A stretch of 58,877 nucleotides of DNA from Gnetum montanum. Its lineage: Eukaryota > Streptophyta > Gnetopsida > Gnetales > Gnetaceae. The notes under the pieces are model-generated. The model was not told where the DNA came from, made no database searches, and saw only the letters and a program-made list of their open reading frames with translations. Of the stretch, positions 10,480 to 21,423 are shown in pieces; positions within the stretch are counted from its first letter, which is position 1, and each line of letters starts with the position of its first letter. Where the stretch lies: positions 317,686 to 376,562 of the forward strand of contig MNCI01005798.1 in assembly GCA_015680685.1 (NCBI GenBank). Reading direction: 5' to 3'. The translations under genes were made by a program, and so were the position numbers.

Positions 10480-11490
10480 TGTCTTAAGCAAGAGTCACCT
10501 CCCTCTGACAAAGTAAATATTATTTTAAAAAAACATTTCGGATTCCAAAGACATGAATGAATGCGGAGACATAATCACACCTACTAATGCACTATGCATC
10601 AAAAGAATCCGATTCGTGGATGCGAGGAATCGAGGATTCGTGATTCTGAATGTGTTTGGGTACGTGTGCCTCAAGAAAAAGTGGGGACGGGTTCGTGGCT
10701 CGGACGTGATAGAGAAAATTTAAATATATTAATTTTTTTAAAAATTAAATCTCATATATCATAAAAATACATTGTAAAATATAGAACAAGTACAATGTAG
10801 ATCCAAAATATTGTTAATCCTTAAAAATGGCACATAAGATTGCAATTTCACCATTAAATTGAAGCAAGAAAATTTGCAAAGGTATGAAGGGCATTGAATC
10901 CATTTCCTTACTTAGGAGCCATAATCTGGCCAAGCATATAATTTCTGCAACAACCAAAATGAAAGCAATAAAATGAAATCCTTTTGTTAATCAATCCAGT
11001 ATTTCCAAACCAAATTTATAACAAAGCTAATACTTTTTGTTCAACGACTACCTACCTGTGAGTAGCGCCATAGGGCCACAGGTTGAAGATGACCACATTA
11101 TAAGAATACACAACTTAACTAAACTAGGCACAGCCCAATAACTCATCTCACCTGCAATGATTGAGAACCTTTCAGAGGCTGGAAAATCGGCACTATTCAT
11201 CATGCACTAGTCATGATGAAGGGGAAAGTAAAACAGAGTGCCATGAGCCATTGTCTGTGTGCTTGTGTGCTTCGTTGCTTTATAAGCAAACAGATTTTTA
11301 AAAAAGTTGAACAAGCATCCATCGGTTATCATCGGTTATCATGTTTATCGCTCATGACCCATGACGATGACCCTGTTTTGTTTTTTCTTTTTTGAGCATA
11401 GATACGAGAAAAACAGGAAAAATCAGCAATGAACAATAAACACGCGTAAATGTGAGTCATGGCGGAACCTTTGACGCTCCTAAAGCCATA
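10480..11490. other. Intergenic, nothing firm recognised
   Basis: A short patch at about 10605-10715 is rich in GATTCG/GAATC (gattcgtggatgcgaggaat...), as seen near some plant DNA transposons, but there is no terminal repeat or transposase motif to support a call. Confidence 0.25.
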
Positions 11491-11497
11491 CTTAAAA

Positions 11498-11975
11498 GGC
11501 CTTCCCGCGGCAAGTAGCGCCTTTTGTTTATTTATTCGTACGGCCTTCCCGCGGCAACTAGCGCCTTTTGTTTATTTACTTGTACTCCCTTGTTTTCTGT
11601 GGTCCGTCTCATGCCGATGCCATGAATCTCCGTCTCATGCCGATGCCATGAATCTTGATTGCTTGCTTGCCACTTAACAATGAAATGAAATTTTTGGTAT
11701 GATTCCGAACCGGAGAAGATAATGTAAGATTTTAATGCAAAATGCAGACATGGCAAGAACTAAAAAGGCAAATACAAACTTTCCGTCTGACCCATACTTG
11801 CCTTTTATTTATTTATTCATACTCCCTTGTTTTCTGTGGTCCGTTTCATGCCGATGCCATGAATCTTAACAATGAAATGAAATGAAATGAAATTGTTGGT
11901 ATGATTCAGAACAGGAGAACATATGTAAGATTTTAATGCAAAACGCAGACATGGCAAGAACTAAAAAGGCAATAA
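11498..11975. repeat. Nested tandem duplications (periods 237, 44 and 26 bp)
   Basis: TACTCCCTTGTTTTCTGTGG at 11583 recurs at 11820, and sequence downstream stays collinear to GCAGACATGGCAAGAAC (period about 237). Inside the first unit, GGCCTTCCCGCGGCAA is duplicated at 44 bp (11498, 11542), and the block starting CCGTCTCATGCCGATGCC is duplicated at 26 bp (11604, 11630). The second large unit has only one copy of the 26-bp block, so that duplication came after the 237-bp one or was lost. Confidence 0.85.
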
Positions 11976-11999
11976 TAATACGAGGCAAGGCAAGGCGAC

Positions 12000-12600
12000 C
12001 ATTTCAATGTATATGTACAAATCTAATAAAATTTCATTGAAAATTATGAAATACTGACCCATTGCGAATTTAATGCGTTTCTATACGCGCTTCCGAATCC
12101 GATCCGACGCGAACAGTTCGTCAAAATTTATCCGGACTCGTGAATCTCTCCCGCGCATCTACTTCGACCAGCACTTCACCATGGTTATGGTTACAAAATT
12201 TTCTCAACGTTTTGCTTTCTCTGCTCCGCTGGATACAAGGTATTTTCGCAAATACTATCAAAGCTTTAAAGAGGAAAAAATAGAGCAAACTATTTACCGA
12301 CGAAGTATATCTACCTGTATATCGACATAATCTTCGAATAAGTCGTTGCGGCGAAAAAGTATTCGGGCGGGCCGTTATGGATTTAAAATTTTTAATAAAA
12401 ATCTCAATCATTCGTTAAACGAAGAACCCTCGGCATGAAGTAATCTCAAATCGATAGAACGGAAATACAAAGAATCAAATAAAAACAGTTTAACCATAGT
12501 GCAACAACAAATTATTTATCTAAACTTGATTAAATAAAGAACAAGCTTGCACATGAGAAAAATATATTTTTCTTCTAAGAATTACATCTCTGCCATGGAT
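12000..12600. other. Intergenic with a slightly GC-richer patch
   Basis: 12060-12390 has more CpG than its surroundings and short open frames on both strands, none resembling a known family. It may be upstream sequence of a lost gene. Confidence 0.25.
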
Positions 12601-12864
12601 TAATTTTGAGAAACCATGATCCCAGCAAACAACGCCGCTGGCCATAGAAAGATAATGGACGTCTGCATCATTAATAAAACCACATAAACTCGATGATCAG
12701 GACTTCGGCAAAGTCGCAGCAATAACGTTAACTTCATCTGCAGCTCATAATGAACAACCCTAATTTGATCAGCAGCAATATTAGAAATTAGCCCTCTTCT
12801 CGTCTTTTCCTTCACTCTTGGTGTACGGATAAACGCAAGTTCCTTTCAAACTGAAACAGTATTC

Positions 12865-13185
12865 TTAGTGGCCATTATCCTCAAAAGATGATGATAGAAA
12901 ATCTTGAAGGCTGACGCGGAAAGATGAAGGATTGTTGGTATTAACCATATGCAAAATCTTCTGAAACAATTCCACCGTGCAAATCAGTCTCAGACCTCCA
13001 TTTGCGTGAGATTCATCCTCTGCAAAATAGTTCAGCGTTTCCTTCATGAGAGGATGGCTTAGTAGATGAATTTCTAAAACGAATCTTTTCAGCTCCGCAT
13101 CATCATCTGATCCCACGTACAGAGGAACCTTGCCTTTTCCCACGCAATTGTTGCCATTCTTCATTCTCTTATCCAGTATAGACAT
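12865..13185 (-). CDS. SAUR-like small auxin-up RNA protein
   Basis: A single-exon frame of 106 codons has an in-frame stop 10 bases upstream of the ATG, which fixes the start. Residues about 17-70 match the SAUR core: GKVPLYVG, then RFVLEIHLLSHPLMKETLNY, an acidic stretch, and NGGLRLICTVELFQKIL. In typical SAURs these are 'VPVYVG', 'RFVVP...L.HP.F..LL..AE' and 'G.L.IPC....F...L'. The family encodes short-lived cytoplasmic/nuclear proteins that promote cell expansion, some by inhibiting PP2C.D phosphatases. Length and lack of introns are typical. The acidic DDDAE insert and a serine-rich tail (SSSFEDNGH) are less usual. A TATA box lies about 100 bases upstream. I judge it potentially functional, unlike nearly everything around it; no neighbour suggests a cluster. 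Confidence 0.75.
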   Translation of the reverse strand: MSILDKRMKNGNNCVGKGKVPLYVGSDDDAELKRFVLEIHLLSHPLMKETLNYFAEDESHANGGLRLICTVELFQKILHMVNTNNPSSFRVSLQDFLSSSFEDNGH

Positions 13186-13194
13186 TACTTTCTT

Positions 13195-13215
13195 TCACAG
13201 CTTCGCCATTATCAT
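13195..13215 (-). promoter_or_regulatory. Upstream mini-ORF in the SAUR leader
   Basis: The minus strand reads ATG ATA ATG GCG AAG CTG TGA (M-I-M-A-K-L), ending 9 bases before the SAUR start codon. If transcribed, it would be a uORF that could lower translation of the main frame. This is inference from sequence only. Confidence 0.4.
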
Positions 13216-13280
13216 CGCTAATCTCACTCCCAAAAGATGATATCGAACTTCTCTAATTTTCTAAACATAGGCATCGGTGT

Positions 13281-13290
13281 TTATTTATAC
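13281..13290 (-). promoter_or_regulatory. Probable TATA box of the SAUR gene
   Basis: GTATAAATAA on the minus strand, 96-105 bases upstream of the start codon, a distance normal for a compact plant promoter with a 60-75 base leader. Confidence 0.55.
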
Positions 13291-13299
13291 TCTTTCGCC

Positions 13300-14530
13300 A
13301 TAAAATATTGTGGGCGAAAACGTGCTTTTTAAAATCTGATTTCTGGATCTCATAGCTTTTTTATCTTTTAGTTTTCTTATGCCATCAAAAAATTTGTTGC
13401 CTAAAGTGTGCCTTTTCAAACTTAATTTCTAGATCTAATATTCCTTTTATAGTAGCTTTTTTATCTTTTACTTTTCTGCATATCATAAACCGAACACCGG
13501 GATTCAGTTAATGAGTAGGATGAAACAAGTGTTAGTTGCAAAAGTATTCAACACTCAGGGAAGCAAAGCACCAGAAATTGTTACGCTGAGCATTGTTTTT
13601 TTTTTTTTTTTAATGAATACTATTTAAATAAATAAACATAGGTTTATGTTTAGAAATAAATCAGATTTTTAACTATGGAAAATTTTTATAAGAGGAAAGA
13701 GTTACCAGGATTCCTTCTTATAAAGAGGTGGTGTTGGAACCCAGAGGAATTGAAACATGGGTACACTTCAAGATTTATAGAAGTTTATAACTTAGTGTTA
13801 CTTATTACAATCCAACTTGTGATATGGGGTTACCAAGCCAAGATCCCTACCACTAAGTTAGCACCTTATTATTATAAAGAGGCTAAATAAAAGTAATTGG
13901 CAAAACATTACAAAACTAATAAGAAAGAAAAACAAAATTTTTATGAGTTTGTAGAATTTTATTTATAAAAATCATTTTAGTAACTACAATTTTAGTATCT
14001 ATTATATCATAGTTATTATGACTTAAACATGTTTATGCCTACTTATAATTTATAACTATGCTAGTTTAGTCTCTTTGTTTTTAAAAACTTTTTGTAACAT
14101 TAAAAAATTATTCAAATAACACATTTTTATTCTTTTATTTGGGTTGAAAAAATATTTTATTATTATAAGGTATTTAAAGGTGGGGGTGTTCTTGGAATCA
14201 AAACTACACTAGATGTTTAAATTAACCATACACAAATAACTAGCCTCTTTAGGGATTACAATACACACACTTGTACATTGTATAGTTGGGTATGGGACAT
14301 ACCTAGTGATCATCAATAAGTATACTTAATCCCCCTAAATTTTATATGCAAGGCCTTAGAAGAAAAAATGATAATGAAAAATATAGATTTAAAATTTTTA
14401 TGATCTATAATTATTGTACACAAAGAAGGTGCTCTTTATGAATGAGAATGCTTATCCCAAGATTTTCCCTTTCAATTCCTTGGCATGGATATTGCTAGTT
14501 TTTCTTAGAGGAAAAATTTACATATGTGGT
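13300..14530. other. AT-rich intergenic, nothing recognised
   Basis: Contains a T-run near 13597-13610 and scattered short frames without family resemblance. Confidence 0.3.
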
Positions 14531-14536
14531 GACTTG

Positions 14537-15051
14537 AATGTTAGAATTGTTGTGGAAAACAATAGTAAAAGAGGATCTATTAAACTATAAAAATAAAGAG
14601 AAAAATAAAACACATAATATTTAATGGTAGAACCCTTCAATGTGAAGGGAAACATCCATGGGGCAAGGGAAAAAAGAATTTTATTTAAAATGAACAAGTG
14701 ACTATAAGACTTCTCTCACTCTTTACAATTTCTTGTACCACAAGTTCACACTACGTCTACATTTATAGCATAGTCTCTCTTGATTTTATGGTGTTTAACA
14801 TTAGTAATGCCTAAATTACAAGTAAAAGGGAATCCAAGTTACATTTGGTGCTTAACTTTAGTAATGTCTATATTACAAGTAGAAAAGAGTACAAGTAACA
14901 TTGCCCTAAATACAACTCAATTTTATTTTTATAGTTTCCAAAATAAAAAAATAAAAAGGGAAACATAAATTATCAAAAAAAGAAAAATAACATAAATGAA
15001 ACATTAGATAGAGAAGGAAAAAACACAAGATAACTTGTTGTCAACTCAACA
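14537..15051 (-). repeat. Copia 3' LTR (left boundary approximate)
   Basis: The element-side end is CTCAACA at 15045-15051, next to the polypurine tract (15052-15064). A matching TGTTAGAATTGTTG at 14537 is the best candidate for the other end, giving about 515 bp. A TATAAATG-type box on the minus strand lies near 14760-14767. Without the 5' LTR the outer boundary is unconfirmed. Confidence 0.5.
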
Positions 15052-15064
15052 ATCTCCACCTTGA
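15052..15064 (-). promoter_or_regulatory. Copia polypurine tract
   Basis: The minus strand reads GTCAAGGTGGAGA directly before the LTR TG. This is the usual plus-strand primer of plant copia elements. Confidence 0.7.
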
Positions 15065-15100
15065 CAATAAACTCACTTTGCCTTGCTCAAAATTTTTTTT

Positions 15101-15640
15101 TCACCTTTTTAGCAATCCAAAGAAGTCCAAGAACCACTTGAACTTCTTCAACAATGCTAGCTTTGTTAATATGTCTGCATAATTTTGACTTGTATGAATT
15201 TTCTCAAGCAATACTCCACCTTCTTTAATAACCTGTCTTATCCAATGATATTTGGTGCAAATATGTTTTGTTCTACTATTATGAATTGGATTATTAGCTA
15301 AATATATAGCACTTTGGTTATCACAAAATATTTTAACTTTTTCCTTTTTGATGTCCAACTCACCCAATATGCCTGCAACCAGATAGCTTCCTTGCAAGCT
15401 TCTGTAGTAGCCATGTATTCTACTTTAATGGTAGACAATGCTACAACAAATTTTAATTTTGACATCCAACTTATTGAACCTGCTACAAGAGTAAAGACAC
15501 AACCTGTGATGGATTTTCTCTTATCTAACTCACTTACATAATTAGAATAAAGAAAACCCATAATCTCACTATTATCTTTATTATAGGTGATACAATCATT
15601 CTTAGTGCCTTTTAAATAAGGAAGCACCCATTTTACTACA
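15101..15640 (-). pseudogene. Copia RNase H region
   Basis: Read across two overlapping frames (15627-15298 and 15397-15101): SNYVSELDKRKSITGCVFTL and STIKVEYMATTEACKEAIWL, then KIFCDNQSAIYLANNP and HICTKYHWIRQ, ending YADILTKL. These are the standard RNase H1-like motifs of plant copia; the catalytic D of 'CDNQSA' and the E of 'VEYMA' are present. The enzyme removes RNA from the RNA:DNA hybrid during reverse transcription. A frameshift near 15390 joins the halves only on paper, so the copy is dead. Confidence 0.8.
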
Positions 15641-15659
15641 ACCTAATGGTTTTTACCAG

Positions 15660-16600
15660 AATTTTCCATAAATTTACTAACCATTACAATTGCAAAAGAA
15701 ATATCTAGTCTTGTACATACCATGGCATACATTAAAATTCGTACTACGTTTGCATAAGACACACAAGACATATACTACTTTCCTTCTTTTGACCTAGGAC
15801 TTAAATCTGAAGAAAGCTTGAAATGAGTAGCAAAAGGGATACTTACATGTTTGACATCCATTATATTAAAACACATGAGGATTTTCAGAATATATTTTTC
15901 TTGTGAAAACCATAGCTTACCATTTCTTTTATCTCTATGCCTAAGATTTGATTTGCAACTCCTAGATCTTTCGTGTCAAATGTCCTAGATAACTAAGCAT
16001 TTAACTATTTGATTTCCAACATACTTTGGCTTGTAATAAGCATGTCATCAACATATAACACCAAAACTACCAACATGCCATTGGCACTAAATTTAAAATA
16101 CACACAATGGTCATATTCACTTTTTTGGAAATTATGGCTTAACATGAAAGTATCAAACCTTCTATACCATTGCCTAGATGATTGCTTCAGGCCATACAAT
16201 GACTTCTTGAGTTTGCAAAGTAAATCTTCATTACCTATCTGTACAAAACTTTCTAGTTATTTCATGTATATTTCCTCATCCAAGTAACTATGTAGGAATG
16301 TTATTTTACATCTAATTATTCTAAAATTATATCAAATAAAACAAATAGAGTCAACAAAATATAAGCAAAAGCTAATTTTACAATTGGTGAAATTTTTTTT
16401 GTGAAATTCATAACTTCCTTTTGTGAATAACCTTTTGCTACTAGTCTTGCTTTGTACTTGTCAATTTTATCATTAGCTATTTTCTTTAATTGGTATACCC
16501 ATTTACAGCCAATAGATTTTCTACCTTTTGGAAGCTCCACCAAAACCCATGTTTCATTTTTCTCCAAAGAATTGATCTCCTCTTACATTGCTTCTTTCCA
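15660..16600 (-). pseudogene. Copia reverse transcriptase region
   Basis: The N-terminal part (16567-16316) reads NETWVLVELPKGRKSIGCKW and KARLVAKGYSQKE, the opening of plant copia RT. The core (16199-16005) reads MYGLKQSSRQWYRRFD and LYVDDMLI; YVDD is the polymerase catalytic motif. The connecting part between about 16316 and 16200 and the distal thumb part (16000-15660) are interrupted by stops. RT copies element RNA into DNA in the particle. The catalytic motif is intact but the frame is not. Confidence 0.8.
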
Positions 16601-16799
16601 TTTAGAAGTAGAAGCATCTTCTATAGCTTCTTGATATGTGTATGAATAATCAAATTTCTTAGGAGGAACACTTACTTGTGTAGATCTTTTTAAAGGTTGT
16701 GTAACTATATTTTTTTTTGTTTCTTCATCTAACAAACCGTTTTCAAGTAAGTGAAGTTCTTTCTGATGTCTATTTGAAGATGACTGAGTCTCCAACTCA

Positions 16800-17750
16800 A
16801 CTAACTAATCATTAGGTATATTTATTTGTTCATATTCAACTTTTATTTCATGCTTAATACTATTAGAGGATTCATGAAAAACTATATCTCTATTGTAGAT
16901 GATTTTATAGTTAGTAGGATCCCATAATCTATACCCTTTAACATCATCTTCATACCCAACAAAGACATACTTTCTAAATTTTGGATCTAATTTTGAACAT
17001 TGATGTTTTGGACCTAGAGCATATGCAGTACACCCAAAAACTATAAGAAAAGAATAATTAGAAGAATGACCTATCCATACCTCTTCTAAAGTTTTACAAT
17101 TTAGTGGAGTTGCTAGTGATCTATTAACTAAGAAACATATTTTTGAAATAGCCTTTGCCCAAAATTTCTAATCCAAATTGGCTTTTGCTCATCATGCTTC
17201 TTGCCCTTTCAAGAAGAGTTCTATTCATGTGCTCTACAACTCCATTTTACTCAGGAGTATAGGCCATTGTCTTATGTCTTTTAATTTCAACTTTCCTACA
17301 ATAATTTTCAAACTCTATAGAGTTGAACTCTCCTCCATTATCTATTCTCAAAAATTTAATTGATTTACCTATTCTCTTTTCAACCCAAGATTTAAATTGC
17401 TTAAAAACACCAAAAGAATCAAATTTATTTTACAATAGATAGACCCAAACTTTGCTACAAAAATCATCAATAAAGTTAAAAAAATATAAATTGCCTCCAA
17501 ATGATGGCTTAGATGATGGACCCCATACATTTGAATGTATATAATCAAGAATATCTTTGCTTTCATGCTTTCCTACCTTAAATTTATTTCTTGATTGCTT
17601 TCCAAAAATACAATGTTCACAAAATTTTAAATTCAGAGATTTTAGTTTTGGGATCAAATTATGCTTTATCAAAATCTATAATCCTTTCTCACTCATGTGA
17701 TCCAAACATTGATGCCATAGATAAGAAGAGTCTAGATTCTCAACATAAGC
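16800..17750 (-). pseudogene. Copia integrase region
   Basis: The end of the zinc-binding domain is readable as FCEHCIFGKQ (about 17630-17600), followed by the catalytic core: DYIHSNVWGPS, then FIDDFCSKVWVY, then RIDNGGEF about 35 residues later, giving the D,D(35)E triad. Downstream NGVVEHMNRTLLERARSMM and GPKHQCSKLDPK...VFVGY are typical of plant copia integrases. It inserts the cDNA into the host genome. Stops between segments (for example near 17430 and 17250) make it a pseudogene. Confidence 0.75.
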
Positions 17751-17780
17751 TAAATTAGGAATGTTTCTTTCTATAACACC

Positions 17781-18592
17781 CTATACCTTGTAAATATTGT
17801 TATCACATTTATTAGCTTTCATCACTACCAAGGCCCCTTTGATAATTTTCAAAATGCTCTTATCACCCTTAAAATCATAACCTTTTGAATCTAATGCCCC
17901 TAAAGAAATTAAATTCTTTTTTACATCAAGTACATGTTTTACATCTTCTAGCATTTGAACAACCCCATCAACCATTTTAATTCTAATACTTTCCTTTTCC
18001 ACAATTTTACAAGAATAATCATCACCAAGATAAATAACTCTACCATCATATGATTCATAATTGATAAACCAATCTCTATGTGGACACATGTGGTTAGAAG
18101 CACTAGAATCTAATAACCAATCATCATGATATTGAATACCAACAAAAGTAGCAAGAACTTCATCAACAATCATACTTGAAACCTGAATTACCATATTTGC
18201 TTCTTTTGATTTTTCATTGGATCCCTTGTTTTGATTTTTTTGTTTCTTACAATAATCCTTTTTAAGGTTTCCAATTTTACCACAATACCAACATCTTACT
18301 TTACTTTTCTTACCTCTTGATTTCAATCTTATTTTGAATGATTCAATTCTTTCCATCATTTTTCCTCTTGCAACCAAAGCATTAGAAGCTTGCTCATAAA
18401 TTGAAGTACATGCTCTCCAAATTTCTTCCTATAACAAAGTTGCAATAAATCCTTTCAGGGATATATCATCCCTTCCATACATTAATGTTGTCACAAGAAC
18501 ACTATAGGATGGTGATAATGATTTAAGTAAGTAAATTGCTTAATCCTCATCATCTATATTAATAGCCAAATCTAACAACTTTTTTTTGGAGA
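17781..18592 (-). pseudogene. Copia gag C-terminal part and protease
   Basis: From the outer edge inward: gag sequence ending in YLLKSLSPSYSVLVTTLMYG (about 18545-18470) and IWRACTSIYEQASNALVARG, then a 198-codon open frame (18377-17781). That frame has a zinc knuckle CWYCGKIGNLKKDYC in which the usual histidine has become asparagine, and a protease with WLLDSSASNHMCPHRDWF, in which the D-S-G triad has become D-S-S. It ends in the GAG-pre-integrase motif NNIYKV. Loss of two key residues in otherwise open sequence is a sign of relaxed selection. Confidence 0.75.
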
Positions 18593-18629
18593 TCGTTTGA
18601 GGCCACCAACTTTGGAGGGGACTTTGGAT

Positions 18630-18990
18630 CTTGTGAGCTTTGGAAGTCATGGGATCAAAGGTGTTCTTCAAATAGGGTTTAGGTGCTTGCTAGTTTCTAG
18701 CAACACCAAGGCCCAAATACCTCCAAATAAACTTAGCAGTTATGATATGTACTAGATGAGAGTATGTATTTGTTGTTGTGAATGTTGAGATGGTTCAGTT
18801 GTGTATTAAATTGTAATCGATTATCATAAAAGAGATTTAGCTAACTTTGTCAAATACTGTGAGTTGTTGAAGATTCCTAGTTTATTCAATCACTTAGTCT
18901 ATATAGTACCTATAGTACGCTACTTGTAACAAATAAAATTTTACAAAAACATTTTAGCACAATTTTGCCAATCTACTCCTAATTTCCCTC
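18630..18990 (-). repeat. Family C repeat, 3' part only
   Basis: Matches 52236-52650 (for example 'ggtttaggtgcttg', 'aacaccaaggcccaaatacc', 'gtaacaaataaaatttt'), the downstream end of the C repeat in its own sense. The promoter-side two thirds of C are absent. It joins directly to region X at about 18990. Confidence 0.7.
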
Positions 18991-21150
18991 AAAGAGAAAA
19001 TTCCATAAGAAAACTAGAAATAGAGAAAGATTGAATAGACTTAAAAAGAGAAAGAAAAGAAAGTAGATTTCCTTATACATGCCAACCTGGTCATGGAAGT
19101 GTTCTTTTAAATTCTCATGTTTCTTGGCCTCATTTTTCCATGTGCTAATTTTGATTATTGTCTTTTGGCAAATAGTGCGTACCTCCTCCATAGAGAGGGT
19201 TCTATTTTCTTAGACCAATCTACTCATATCTTGGTTGACCCTCACTAGCTATTCTCTTAACTGGTGGACACTCTCTTCCAAGATGTTCTTTTGCTTATCC
19301 ACCATGGTCAACTAGGCATTCTCTTTAGTGAGCTACTTATTTCCTTCTTGAATAGTGGTTAATGAAGTTTTATGTGCATGAGTTCATGAATTAGTAGCAG
19401 AGGCATTCCAAACCATCATATTTTCTTACTTTGCAGCTCCTCTCTCCTTTTCTAACTCAGTAATCTCCTCTATCTGGAACTACTTCAGTTGGTTTGGCTT
19501 AATGAAGTAGGCAAGATTCCATCATTCATAGCATAGGGTAGCCAACACTTCTTGCAATATTTTCACCTTAGCCTCTACATGTTTTTCCTTGACCTCAGCC
19601 ATGACCAACTTTTCTTTTGTAGTGATGAGGTCTAATTATGCTGCAATGCCATCGCTGGGAATTTTGAACAGAGTGGTCATTACTTAACCTATCTACAACA
19701 AATAATCAAGTACACCCTCTTACACTACAAGATTCATTGAGGTCCTGACTAGAATTTGTACATCTTTTGTCCTTGCCAGATTAGTTGGAGACATAACTGG
19801 AACATTGAACGATTCCTTGATGTGATCCGTGATCACCTCTGTTACACTTGCTACATCCTCATGTTGTAACACCACAACTATGGCACCTTCTCCTATTTCC
19901 AATGTGACTTAAAAAGATGCAGCATTCCTAGAGCTCTGGCACAACAATTAGGATTCCCCTTCTCCTAACTAAATCAAGATCTCTCCCCTTGTTGGATCAG
20001 CTGATATGGTGGGCTATATGGCATCATCCATAACCTGAAAGAGATTGGCCTCATCCCTACTCCCTAAGTTGATAGTTTCAGCGATTCTTTGTAGGTGGCT
20101 CATTGATAGTCTATAATTTTATGGTAGCAGTGGTAGAGCTTGTGCTTCTCCTCACTAGAATCTTTTCTTAGTGTTGTGGTTTTGAGGAGCTTTGCAAAGG
20201 AGGCACGCTGAACCTTCCAAATGATATCATTGGTATATCCGAAGATTCCCACGTGCTTGCACAACCTTTTCATCAGACAGGGAAATATAAGTGTTGGTCT
20301 CCATAACATTTTTTTTTCAAATTTTCATTGAATCTCTATGAAATAGTACTAGGGAAGGTTAACTGAAAATTTTCCCATTAAAATGGCACTTCCCCTAGCC
20401 CCATAAGTGGAAATGTGATTGAGCCATTTGATGGAGAACAAGTGGTATGTCTTGATCTTGAAGTAATTTTTCTCTTCCAAGGTCATCTCATGGTATGATT
20501 TATCTTCTTTGCCATATGCCTACTTTAGCCATGATCTTTTTATTTCAATGTTAGATCTGGTGGACAAGTGAGCAACCTTGGCCCCTTGATTGGGCAGGTT
20601 GAGAGCTACAACTATATCTTTGACTCTATAAGAGACATTCACCTCATAGATATTTATTGTGGCACCTTCGTCTTTATTGTGCTAGAATTGATAGACTTCC
20701 CCCAGGTACCATTCACCACTGTTAGACAAGATTGACCACAATGGGAATTCTTTGAGTTGCATCCATGCTACTTCTAGGGAAAATTTCATGAATGTGTTGA
20801 AGTTCATTTCCACAATGACCGATGCCAATGTGGAATTTTTCAAAATGGTAGTAAGGAAGTTAGACGGCAATGTGAGATGTTGTCCCTTTTTAGAAGTTGG
20901 TACTTCAATCGCCTCCCCTTTAGCTGATTTCTTGATAGTAGGGGCCTCTTGATGGATATTGAAAGATTGGGCCTTCTATTTAGCATGTTCCACTTGTTAT
21001 CCTTATTGGTCATGGCCACCACATGGATGCTTAATGGTTTTTTGTAAGGGTTCACCTTGAGCACCTCATTTTGGGGCCATATACAATCAAGTGAAAACCA
21101 AGTCTTACCAAGGTTATGTTTATTATCCTTAATCAATTCATACCTTACTC
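18990..21150 (-). pseudogene. Region X, copy 1: unidentified conserved reading region
   Basis: I do not recognise this protein. On the minus strand an open N-terminal part (21136-20840, basic, beginning MIKDNKHNLGKTWFSLD) is followed, across stops, by SGEWYLGEVYQF (about 20700), then HLSTRSN..IKRSWLKQAYG and YFKIKTYHLFSIKWLN (about 20570-20420), KHVGIFGYTNDIIWKVQ (about 20260-20210), and a charged, probably coiled-coil tail including MEEVRTICQ (19191). The same order occurs at 31450-34190, so it is a once-coding unit of roughly 700-900 residues. No RT, integrase or protease motif is present. It lies downstream of E2 gag in the element's sense, where some plant gypsy elements carry an extra or envelope-like ORF. 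That role is only a positional guess. Confidence 0.55.
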
Positions 21151-21402
21151 ATAAACTTAGTTCATTAAGCTCATTATGCATTTGATTGTAGGGTTAGGAA
21201 AATTTTCAAGAAAAAATTCCCCAAAAGTATTTATCTCTTTCTATGACCCATTGCAACTAGTTCCTTTTTCATTATATGTGGCTTAAAATAATGGTAATAG
21301 GCTTAATGGTTCTTAAAATCCTTACCCTTATAATAACTTCTAGGTGATAGAAAATTTTAACAAATTAGTGCAAATTTTGTATGCAAGCACCCACCCCCCA
21401 AG

Positions 21403-21423
21403 CCCCCCCCCCCCCCCCCCCCC
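21403..21423. repeat. Homopolymer of 21 C
   Basis: An uninterrupted C run preceded by CACCCACCCCCCAAG and followed by CATGACTAA. The corresponding sites in E1 (about 3462) and E4 (about 36288) have much shorter C-rich tracts before CATGACTAA, so the run is an expansion of a conserved G-rich element feature. Its exact length may be unreliable in assembly. Confidence 0.85.

Larger units (their letters stand above)
14537..18595 (-). mobile_element. Degenerate Ty1/copia retrotransposon, 5' truncated
   Basis: Minus-strand order gag - zinc knuckle - protease - integrase - reverse transcriptase - RNase H is diagnostic of Ty1/copia. The 3' end is well marked: RNase H stops at about 15101, then a purine tract (GGTGGAGA in the element's sense) abuts TGTTGAGTTGACAAC, the LTR start. 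On the gag side the sequence changes at about 18595 to family C-like DNA, so the first part of gag and the 5' LTR are missing. Several frameshifts and stops break pol. Confidence 0.85.

Noticed and set aside
10605-10720. GATTCG-rich stretch as a hAT or other DNA transposon end
   Set aside because: No terminal inverted repeats, no target duplication and no transposase motif nearby.
12073-12330. 85-codon plus-strand frame in a GC-richer patch
   Set aside because: Arg/Phe/Ser-rich text without motif, and the opposite strand is equally open over the same bases.
12600-12815. 71-codon minus-strand frame downstream of the SAUR gene
   Set aside because: No domain, no start context, and frames of this length are frequent by chance here. 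It may simply be SAUR 3' flank.
18990-21150. Region X as an envelope gene
   Set aside because: No signal peptide or membrane segment is discernible in the readable parts; only its position suggests such a role.
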